From positions 992,001-1,056,000 of the forward strand of contig NC_092796.1 in NCBI RefSeq assembly GCF_918797505.1: a stretch of DNA of 64,000 bases. Direction: 5' to 3'. The notes beneath the pieces were generated by a model. The model saw only the letters and a program-made list of their open reading frames with translations, searched no databases and was not told where the DNA came from. The number at the start of each line of letters is the position of its first letter. Within the stretch, counting starts at the first letter, position 1. The position numbers were made by a program, and so were the translations under genes. Of this stretch, positions 20,236-30,328 are shown piece after piece. This stretch comes from Bemisia tabaci (taxonomy: Eukaryota; Arthropoda; Insecta; Hemiptera; Aleyrodidae).

Positions 20236-23200
20236 TAATCTGGGAATTTTGTGGAGTGCTGGTTTTCCCAACGTGATTTCGTGGACTCACTGACTCTCGG
20301 TCGGCAAAAACTGCAATTGTAGCGATCAAATATGCGTGGAATAACGTTAGCATTCTCGAAAACCACGGCCGCTAAAATCTAGGGGTTTTTCGATCAATAG
20401 TCAATATCTTAAGTCAGCTGTATACATTTGAGCTAAAACCGATTTTGCACCAATGTTGGCCTTCAAAATGCGAGTCTAAGCCCCTGAGCACGTCGGAACG
20501 CTCCCTCGCGACCAGTTCCTCGAGGGCTTCGTTACAGATTCCGAGTGCTAGCGACACTCCTCGACGTCCCACCCCCGCTCTCCCCCGATTTAAATATAAT
20601 AATTCATCCCCGACGAAGAACGTTCGATGCAGGAGTGAAGGTGTCCGGTTTCAAAAGGCAGCGGCGGCGTCTCTTGCGGCTAGGTGGGAAAAAAGTCGAA
20701 TTTACCGATCGAAAGAAATGCGAGATGATATTACTGGCGAGGATCAAGGAAATCTTCAGAAATATTGGCTTTCATTCATCGAACAGGAAATTAAGAGAAT
20801 CGGACAAAAATGAGCAGAATTGTTCGTGTGTCTGAAATCTTCTAGGAGGAAGTGCAAAACCGAATGTTACCTTTCCGCCAACAGCACATTAATTAAAGTT
20901 AATAACTTGGTTCAGTGTATTATATAAAATAAAAACGTCTAATAACAATTTTTGTTTCTTCAAGTAAAAAAATACTAAGCACGCTTGCGAATTCCAGATT
21001 TTAGATGGTTGTGTTAAGAAATGACATTTCAGGAAGTTTGCGTCGTAGTAACCTGGGGAAAAGATTAAAGTAGTTACTGTGTACTTTTGGTTTCTGGGCC
21101 CGATTTTAAAGATTCGAACCCTGGGTCTTGAATTTTGACCATTTAAAAAAAAATCCAACTTTCCCGCACCTTTATGATCATTATTTGTATTTGGTACTCA
21201 CGCAAGGCTTCAAAGGTTGAATTTTCGTGTAATATTTTCTGAATCGTGATCCAGAAACTGACGTTTACATTATTCTGAAAAGAAAACACTCATTGTGACC
21301 AAAATCTACGACAAGTCGGAATCTTCTAACGTTTTTCTAAACTCTACACAACTAGGGGTAAGGAATAATACGGCTGGAATGAAAAGTTTGGGAGAAATGA
21401 GGTACCAACTTCGCTGAATTCTGCAATGTTAAAATGCAATCCGATGATTTTAGTTATTTCCAACACCGCGTGGATGTGCGGTAATGACGCTGTAGTGTAA
21501 AGCTAACCTTAATTTTTTTTTTTTTTTTGGGGGGGGGGGGGCAGGTTTAATGGCTTATACTTCTTCTCAGAGGTCTACAGCCAACTATAGACAGAGATTA
21601 AATGTCCTTAGAAATTAGAACGACAGGGACATCCATGCTCCGGCTTTCAAATTTTCAGGGACTAACGCCGAGTAAAATCTGTTTCTGTAGATCCACTCGT
21701 CAGTTCCGTGAGAAATTGTCGCCACCACCAGGATTCGAACCCGGGACCAACCTGAAAATTTAAAAATAGCGTCGTGTTTTCTAAAAAAAACTTCCGGCCA
21801 TGTAAAATCGTGTGTATACTGATGAGCAGTATTGAGCCTTAGCCATGGATGCTGAGACATACGATTTTGAGTATTTTTTTGTGCAAACTGGAAATGATTT
21901 TGCCCCATTTGGCGACGGGAGCGCTTCAAATAACGAACTTGAAGGTCCTAAATTTGTTTTTCTTTCATCCTGAGTTGCGTCCCGTTTTCTCCGGGTTTTG
22001 CTCATTTCCGCCGCCGCTGAGTATCATCGAATGGCGCAATTTATACTCGCACAACGAATTTTGAATAATTTACCGGCGCTTCCGTCTCAATCCAGACCTC
22101 ACTCCGGGCTTTATTTTAAAGTTAAAGCTCCGGTTTTTTCCTCAACTTCCCCTTCAAATCAAGTCCTTTCTTTAGCGGCTCTTGGTGTCAGCAGCAATTC
22201 CAGCGAATAGGAAAATCCGAAAAACGAGATTTTTACCGAGCTGGAAGAAATAAAGCTCGAAGCGGAAAAATTATGCTCCGTCAGATGCGGTTAAATTGAT
22301 ATCTTCTCGTTTCAGTCCCGATGTTCGAATTCTGTATTTTTTTCACTCACTCGCGTTTCCTGAGGGACTGAAAATTTCAAAATAAAAATTTTACGATAGA
22401 CATCTGGTTTTCTCTAATTTTCTTTCAGTTTTCTTAATGCAAAAAACGAAATTTGTATTAGCGGTCTAATGAGCATATACATTTTTTTCGCAATTGCCAT
22501 GCTTTGGTACTAAGTCACGGGTGATAACAACTTTAAATGTTAAAGAAGCTTCGTGGGGGAATAGACAAAAGTCAAATATGTATGCCTGCCAGCTGATGAT
22601 GGGACTCTATTAGCTCCGAAACGCGTCCCCTAAAATTAATATACATCGCAAGTGAATATGCGAAATCATCATTTTACAACTTTAAATGTTCTCCCTCCTT
22701 TCCCTTTTTGATTTGCCGTATGCAGAGAAATGCTCTTACTGATGAGCCAGAACTGGTAGCTCCTAATTCCAAAATATTGTCTCTGAATTCGCATCAGACA
22801 ATTCCATGTTATTCCAGGTCCTAAACACCATCATCGTATCATATTTTCAGCTGTATCCTCATATGTCTGAAACGGTGCAACATTGAAAGAGACGGATTTT
22901 GTGCGTTTTACCATCGACTGATTCGATTAAAGAGATGAGCACTCTCGAACGAGGTCAAAAGGTGACTGTCCTCAACTTTGTATCAATGGCACAGCGTTAG
23001 GTGTCATCAAGAGCAAACTGGATTCACTTTTTTTTCCTCCCGGTAGTGAGAAAGGTCAGCTCTGATTCAAGGTTACGTTTGTCCTCCGGTTATTTCAGGA
23101 GTTGAGGAATCCGGTTAAGCTCCCACGATGCGCTGCCGTATTCGATCGTTTTTTGTTCACCCGCTTTCGTCACTTCGACTCTCGTTAGTGAACTACGTAG

Positions 23201-23430
23201 GGAAGAGATGGATCGGCATCGAAAGACGCAAAACACGGGCATATACATTTGTAATGCTGTAGACTTCTTGCCACATTTTCCCTCTCAAACGAAAACCAGC
23301 CAACATTATACAGCACCGGATTTTTAATTACTGATTCTTCGCACAATTATTTTTTATCCATAAATCTTAAATTAAGAATAATAAAATTGTCACAGACAAA
23401 TCTCGGGGTAGTTGAAAAATAATAATAATA
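20236..23430. other. Unassigned intergenic sequence
   Basis: There is no gene I can support. A 122-codon ORF at 20445-20813 overlaps an equally open frame and shows no domain. A T/G homopolymer tract lies at about 21516-21541. Near 22593 the motif CTGATGATGGGACTC followed by CCGAAACGCG resembles the tail of some retroelements (see findings). The rest is unremarkable. Confidence 0.4.
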
Positions 23431-23685
23431 CTGCCGCGCTAACGAAGAACGCCGTACGAGCCTTCAGACGTTGCCATATTTCCTTGAATAAAGATCCTAA
23501 TTACCGGAAAAGTTGTGAATATTTTTCCTTAAAATTTTCAGACAATTTGGAATCGCAAATAGTCTAAAATATCTAAAAATGTCGAGGAAAAATATATGCA
23601 TGACTTTCTTGAAAAGTGCATGTTTTATTCGGGGAAATTTGGCAACTCTCGAATGTTGATACGGCGTTCTTCCTTAGCAAGGCAG
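23431..23685. repeat. MITE family C, copy 1 (CTGCCG ... CGGCGTTCTTCCTTAG termini)
   Basis: The left end, CTGCCGCGCTAACGAAGAAC then GCCGTACG, is inverse to the right end, ACGGCGTTCTTCCTTAGCAA then GGCAG. The family recurs at 54803, 58257 and 58526. Confidence 0.8.
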
Positions 23686-25690
23686 AATAGAACAGTTCGT
23701 TCTGGGGAAAAATAAAGCACTGAGTCTGGACGCGGGTCTCGGCGAGCCGGAAGTTGCCGACAGAGTGTATGAGCTGCGCGGAAATGGCGGCCATGGTGAA
23801 AAATGACGGGGGCGGGGGAGGGGGGAGGGGAGAGGGGAGAGGGGTGGAAAAATGAGATATACCCAATATTGACAGAAAGGAGGCCAGCCCGACGTTGTAC
23901 TTTTTTCTTGGCCACTCGACATTGCCAGGCTGAGGCTCGGAGTCGCGTAGCCACCCCCGAAACGGCGCGACTTCCGCCCCCGAGCTCGCAGCTCCGCGCG
24001 CCGTGTTTGTCCTTGCTCGATTGGCTACTTTATTGTGTTATAGATAACAACAAACACTCTAGGGGTGTCGCCTCCCCTCGTCCTCTTATCATAACCAGCT
24101 TTCCCGGCCCCGGGAAAATAACCTGTATATTTCTTCTCTGACCATTGTAGTCCGTCTTCATCTTTCGCTCGTCCACTTCGCGGGATGGGAAAACCCGCGT
24201 CGAGGCCTCCTTTGCCCTCGCTCTAATGATATTTTACAGACGGAGTTGCGACCCCTCCGCGCGGAGAAGCTAATGGAAAAGCCTTTTTTCTCCCCTTATT
24301 TTTTAATGTAATGAAGAATGGTTTTGTGCATCTTCAGATTAAGCTTCGGATTCTATGACTCATACTGTTATTCAGCTCGCTCAGATTCTGTAAAAAGGCT
24401 GCAAGAGCGAGGAAATTTAGTCGTGTGCTTTTGAAATTGTACAATTTTATATGAAATAATACTCTTGAGCTCAATTGGGCTTCATTCCGATCGAGCTTTC
24501 ACTCTAATTGGCTCTAAATTTTCTCTAAATATAGTTCCGGAGAAGACTGATGATTTTAAGAAGATACGCCATATGGTCGTCTTGCGCAACATGAAATGAA
24601 CGAGTCCTCTTTTAGTAGTAATAGGTATAAACGAGGAAAAAACTCTCAGAAACGTGATCCGAACTGTACGTAACAAAATGATAAAATAGTGCTGATCCCA
24701 GGCCCACACATTTTTGCGGGGGAAAATGTTTGAACTTTTTGGCCTTGTTTACGCCGCAAAATAGCGTAGCCCCATCACTATTTTACCGCACCTTCTTATA
24801 GGTATGTCACGTTCATTCCTTCCAAGAGGTTTCACAATGCTTATTAACAATTTGACGAAGAACGAAGGACTTTTTCACTGATATTTTCCACTAGGTTACA
24901 ATTAAGTTCTCTCTCTTAAAACTTCATTTCTGCGGTTACTGTTCTTAGAAAATTTGGCCAAAATATGTATGTGACCAATAATATAATGAAAGTTCACACG
25001 TATCTGAAATTTACATTTTTTTAGCTTCTGTTCCAGTTGAGAATGGGCATGTAATTGGCCCGAAACGTCCTGGTTGTCTTATGTCTCCTCTAGCCTTGTA
25101 TACCCATTTGTTTTTTGTATTTTTGTGTGTTTTTATTGTTGTCTGCATTCGGGCTATTGTGTCTCTCTCTCTCTCTCCCTCTCTTATATCTGAATATGGT
25201 GATGAACTTCATAAATAAATATAGCTTCCACTTGGTGCACCCGGGAATAAAGGCAGCTCTTCCTTACAATAAACATATCGCGATGAAAGTTAACCGGGTT
25301 GAATCAGTTGCCGCAAAATGAATATTTTAACCGAGAATGCATCTATGTAACGATTATTTATCTTTTTAATTTTGAAAATATTAATCTCCGATTTTCGATG
25401 CGGAGATATTAAAATTATAAAAAAATGTGGGAAACAAAAAATGTCAAGTTATAAACCAAGTAAAAATAACTTATCTAAAGCTCTAAATAAAGCGATAAAA
25501 TCCCTTGCATTTCCTCTTCAGAGTTAAGCTATTGTGAAGAGTAAGGCCAAAAAACATAATTTGCAACAATGCCGTCGCTCCATTCTCTGTGGGTGCGGTG
25601 AGATTACTTTCAAACCGCCTTCTGGTTGATCAACTCTCCGACACATTTCTCAGACCTCGGTCGGGAGAGGAAAAAGCATCCAACTTTCGC
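23686..25690. other. Intergenic, with a GC-rich patch at about 23790-24260
   Basis: The patch has a G-rich run (GGGGGAGGGGGGAGGGGAGA at about 23813) and moderately high CpG, unlike its AT-rich surroundings. I see no spliced coding frame. A CT microsatellite lies at about 25157-25183. Near 25045 there is a short stem GGGC/GCCC followed by GAAACGTC. Confidence 0.4.
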
Positions 25691-25931
25691 GGCGCACAGC
25701 GGATCGAGTTGACGAGACAGGTCGGACATGAAATTCTGGACTAAAACTGCAAATTTGCACGTTTCATTCGTCACATTTTAAATTTCAAGGGATGCTTATT
25801 GAAGAAAATGTCACGAGGGAAACAATGAAACCACCTTCGGAGCCTCAAAGGTTTGTATCGACGGAGTTAAAAGCATTAAAAGTTTCCAAATTTTGTCCGA
25901 CCTCTCCTATTGAATCGATCCACTGTGTGGC
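25691..25931. repeat. MITE family B, copy 2
   Basis: CACAGCGGATCGAGTTGACG on the left matches, inverted, ATTGAATCGATCCACTGTG on the right. The interior contains AATTTGCACGTTTCATTCG and TCGACGGAGTTAAAAG, as in the other copies. Confidence 0.75.
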
Positions 25932-26949
25932 GATGGGACCGGAATCCACAAAAAAGACGAGGAAAAAGTGGAAACTAGCTCAAAGCGCAAACTTTAATCC
26001 TAGACCTCCAAGGAGGCGGAGAGGAGGGAGAGAGTGAGCTCAGGAGAATGAAACGGGAGCATAATCAAAGGAGCCGCGAAAAAAAAGGAAGAGTAACAAG
26101 TAGGGAGCCGAGCAAAATAAATAAAAATAATAAATAGACAACGAAAGGGATTTCCCAACTTTTAATTTTGATTTCCGACCGGTATGAATGCAAAAAAAAA
26201 GTTGCCGTTGCTGTTCCGCCAAGGAAACTGCTTTGAGCCGGCTTTGTCTCTGCTACGCGGTTTACACAACAGAGTAACCGCACTTCGGGACAAGCCTCGT
26301 TATCCGTACACCCTCATGTCTTTCAAAGCTCACGTGGGAGTGGGTTTACGACTTTCAGCTTTCTCGCGTGTTTTCCGCGAAGCAAGGAACAGAATTGAAA
26401 TCATCGCCAATGATTTGTCACCGGGGGCGATGGGGAATTTTATCCGAGTAATTCGCCGGCGCTGGGTTGCGTGGACCGGGAAAAAATTAGCATTTCCTAC
26501 TTGGTAAGTGTTTAATTTTGGGCGTGGTTCGGCAACAAGGCCCGGATGACAATGAGGTGCACGCTCGGGCCCTTGTTTCAACGAGCTGCTTTTGTTTTGC
26601 AAGACTGTTCTGCAACTGTTGTCGTTCTTTTACGCCTTTGAGCGCTCGCGTCTGTTCGCGGATGCGATGGGGAAAAGTGCACCTCTTGTTTTCGCCCGGC
26701 TTTGATGAATTCCGTTTGCATTCCTAGAATATGCTCCAACCTCTTGAGTGCGTCCGTCGAGCGAGACACCCGAGCTCGTCGTTGGCGTTTTTTATGACCT
26801 CCGTAGAATGGCCGTCTTTCCACGCTCTTCTCATATTCTTTTCATAATTATTCTCCAAGAAAAAAATGCGAGGAGAAATGAAAATTTCGGGCGACCCGGA
26901 GAGCGCCGGGCGTTTCACCTTAAAATAATTTAAAATTTTAAATACCTAA

Positions 26950-27033
26950 TTGGATGCATTTATGCCAAAAGGAACTATGTCTCGCGCAAACCCTATGCAC
27001 CTACCTAGTTCCTTTTAGCATAAATACGTCCAA
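26950..27033. repeat. MITE family D, copy 1 (TTGGACGTATTTATGC termini)
   Basis: TTGGATGCATTTATGCCAAA on the left and TTTAGCATAAATACGTCCAA on the right form an almost complete 84-bp hairpin. It is the smallest copy of the family. Confidence 0.75.
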
Positions 27034-27341
27034 TTTTAATTTTAATACTTAATATTTTTAATAATTTTGATTTTAAACAAATTCTGTTGCTTACACGCAG
27101 GAACCAGCGAAATTTTTGACAAAAATTGCGCAATCATATTTTTAAGGAAAATTTAATTCTTGGAGTCGATTTTGAAACCTTAAAATGGAATTACGTTCCT
27201 TCATGTAGGAAACGATGAATTATCGATATTGAGTTTCTCCCCCAAGAGATTGACTCAAGTCGATAAGATCGGTTGATTCTGCTAGGATAGCAAAAAACGT
27301 CTTCTTTGGGTGAAATAAGAGATAAAACGAGCAGATAAACG

Positions 27342-27596
27342 TGGACCGCATTTAGCAGAAAGGAAACACCACGATTACAGTGTTATAAAAATGTTGCTTC
27401 TTCGTATTAATCCAAAAATCTCCCAAAAAAGCAAAAAGTTTTTGCTTCTCACCAAAAAATTTTTAATTTTAAAGAAATATAATTGTGTAAATTTTAATAC
27501 TGTACTTATATTAAGTATTTTTAGAGGAAAAGGAGAAGTTGCACTATTTTTAAAACACTGTAATCGCGCTGGTTCCCTTTCGCTGAATGCGATCCA
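27342..27596. repeat. MITE family A, copy 3
   Basis: TGGACCGCATTTAGCAGAAA at the left is inverse to TTTCGCTGAATGCGATCCA at the right. The inner TIR continues with ACAGTGTTA and its inverse TAACACTGT-like sequence. The chance ORFs inside read through both arms. Confidence 0.7.
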
Positions 27597-29454
27597 CGTG
27601 AAAACTGCCGTTAATTTCGACAGTGAAATATTGTCAGAACAAAACCTGCTCTTACCTAAGGACCACTGAATACTCGATGGAAATGTTATGCACATATTCC
27701 GGGGATTTGTGATTGCAAATGCATATAAAATGAACCTACATAGTCCGAGTGACGAAAACATACAATTAGCGGAAAAAATTATTGAAACTTTGAAATTCTA
27801 CGACATAATAGACGTGCATCCGAGGCATTAGCAATGGGCATACATTTAACTTCGCGCAAATCGCTAAATTGTGGTATAAATGTCTCCTCCATGAGTAAAA
27901 TTAATTCAGTATAACATCATTTCGGGAAGCGTGATCAGGTGCTGGTTTGGGTGGAGGCTCTAACAAAAATACTCTTCGGGGAAAACGTTCCAAACAAATC
28001 AGCTTATTTAATAAGTTTATCCACGACATCCGAGGATACTCCTACAATGTAAAACAAGTAGAAGGTTACTAATGTCAGCACCCAATCGAGTAACAGATTT
28101 GACCACTTGGCCTGTCTTTTCTTGACCGTTTACCTGTAACTGATAGGGAAATAATGCAAGATAATACTTCCTTTTAAAGCCGCGCAAATTACATTTCCAC
28201 TAAATGAAGTTAACAATATCGCTTTGTTTGGCCCCCGTGACTAACAGTATATTAACAATTTAATTGAATTTTCAGAAGCTTTAACTATACGAGGATTTTG
28301 TCGACTCCGAATCTTGTTAAACCAGGCTAGCTTCCCGTAAGAAAAAATAGACAAAAGGGTAGGCTGTGGAAGTAGTGCTTTGGAAATCATTAAATTTGAC
28401 ACGGAACCACTGATATATTTACAAAAAAACACATTATATTTTCCAGTAGTACATATTTCTTTTTCATCAGTTTAAAAGGGAATAATCAATGCAGAGAGTG
28501 CAAACATTTCAAAATCATGAGTTGAAAAACGCTGACTCCGCGAGTTTAAATATTAGAGCCTAACACAGAGCGGAGCGGCGTGTTAGCAGCGCAGAACGCG
28601 CACTGGCGCCTACAAACCTAACGGGATACTTCACGCATTGCGCAACGCGTGAAGTATCCCGTTAGGTTTGTAGGCGCCTATTTGCGTGTCACGCTGGTTT
28701 CCTATCGCGCCGCAACGCTTTAAGCAACTATTTCGCGTCAGAGGCGTTGCACAGGATCCTACAAGATTGAAGGCGCACGAAATAACCAGTTAAAGAGGAC
28801 TTTCAATTTTGACTGCATCTGTTACTGAAAAATGTTTAATTTGGCATTGGAACGTTTCCTAGGCTCCCGCTTTGGTTTTCATCTCATCATATCCACACAG
28901 TGTACCATGAACATATGTTTTTATCTGCTCTTAAAGTCTGTTCTCTTTCATGACTTGATTCATGAATGAAATGTTTTTAAGGATGAAGTTAGTAGTAGTA
29001 TGCATTTATTTTTGAGGTGGTTCCTGTCATTTAAATGAGAAGAAAAAAAATGTGGTCATAACATGTCCACAATTTGGACAATTTTGGACATATTCGTGGT
29101 TGGACATTGAATCATGTGGACTTAAAGTTTAGTGGACATTTATAGCGGTGGGAATTTATTTAATGGACGAAAGGTTGGTGGACATAAAGTCCTGGAAGCA
29201 AACGTAGAACCTTGTTTCTGATTCGCGCCTTTTGCGCCATGGTGGTAAAATGCGTCCAAGTGGTTTTTTTTTTCAAATTGAAAGTTCTCGTTAAATGAGT
29301 CTTCAATTGATTTATGGCCAGTTAATGACTAAACTTTAATAAATTAATTCATGAAGAATTCATACGTGAGGCTATGTTAGTTTGTTTTGGTTTGAACCAA
29401 GAGTTCGATATTATATCGAATGGCGTGGTCACTAAATCAGTCTATAGAAGATAA
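27597..29454. other. Intergenic, including a repeat shared with 44950-45125 and a perfect hairpin
   Basis: AAAAACGCTGACTCCGCGAG near 28525 begins a repeat whose relative starts near 44956 (AAAAACGCTGGCTCCGTGAG). Within it, 28609-28678 is a perfect hairpin with 31-base arms beginning GGCGCCTACAAACC. A stretch around 29060-29190 repeats the word TGGACAT or its variants several times. No gene was found. Confidence 0.5.
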
Positions 29455-30328
29455 CTAGGGGGCTACGCCCCCTGGCCGCTACGCGGCCCAACCCCCCGAA
29501 GGCGCTCCGCGCCATCAATGGGCCGCTTCGCGGCCCTATTTTTACCCTCCTATTAGTATTAGTTTTATTTTTCCCCTAAAAAAATTCGATATGAGGTATA
29601 CTTAATAGAATGAAATAATTTTTGGTTTTGATGAATAAAGAAAAAAAAAATTTTTGAAGTCAAAAGGACGCGTTTTGGAATGACTGCTTGATGAAATATT
29701 ACAGTAAAACAACGATCTGTTTAAATCGGATAATTATTAAGTATCTCTGGAGGCGGGGATCGAACCCACACCTTGATCAATGTGGACACTTCCGACGTCG
29801 TAGACGACTCGGCCACCGCTCGTCTTGAGGTAATCGGCGGAAATCTTGTGTAGATAAGTGTAGAGCTGATGCGCAGGCTACACACCTACTGCGCAACCTC
29901 CTCGACCACTGCGCATCCTCCCGCGCATAGCGGTAGCAGTCCCGGAGCACTCTGTAAATTCACTCACTTTAATAACGTGATTTTAAAAAAACCTGGGTCC
30001 TTTTTCCAAAATCTGATTAGAGCGGGCTCATCTAGAGCCTATTACCTGTCGATTTACGCAAAAATCATGGAAATCGGCCCAGTAGAATGCTCAAACGAAC
30101 TATGACAAAACACATAAATTTACATTGTTTATATGGGAGAATTCGCAACTTTACCACGTAATATAAAAAAACCTGGGCCATATTTTCAAAATCTGAAAAG
30201 AGTTGGCTTATCTAGAGACAATTGCCCGTCAATAGCCGCAAAAATCATGAAAATCGGCCCGGTAGAACGCTGGAACTAAGCGTCACCAGTTTCGCAAAAT
30301 TAGGAGGTCTTGGAGCTTATAGTATAGA
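29455..30328 (-). mobile_element. Non-autonomous Helitron-like element
   Basis: Read on the minus strand the element begins TCTATACTATAAGC (plus 30328 downward) and ends in a hairpin GGGGGC-GTA-GCCCCC running into CTAG at 29458-29455. It sits between a host A (5') and T (3'). TC start, 3' hairpin, CTRR end and insertion between A and T are the diagnostic Helitron hallmarks, and no TIR or target duplication is present. The interior holds two related 110-bp stretches (CTGGGTCC/CTGGGCC ... AAAATCATGGAAATCGGCCC) near 29990 and 30170. It is 874 bp long, with no Rep/helicase, so it would need an enzyme in trans. Family membership is inferred from structure only. Confidence 0.75.
29749..29826 (-). 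other. tRNA-like segment (SINE head or tRNA pseudogene) inside the Helitron
   Basis: On the minus strand the sequence reads GCGGTGGCCGAGTCGTCTAC, a B-box-like GGGTTCGATCCC (29756-29767) and GCCTCC. The A-box-like element GTGGCCGAGTC (29806-29816) is correctly spaced for a Leu/Ser-type tRNA with a long variable arm. The anticodon arm is not clean, so I do not call a functional tRNA. It may be an RNA polymerase III promoter carried by the element or captured from a SINE. Confidence 0.5.

Noticed and set aside
20445..20813. 122-codon plus-strand ORF
   Set aside because: An overlapping frame is equally open, composition is low-complexity basic/Ser-rich, and no domain is visible.
29749..29826. 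Functional tRNA gene
   Set aside because: The internal boxes are present, but the anticodon arm does not form cleanly and the segment lies inside a mobile element, so it is listed only as tRNA-like.
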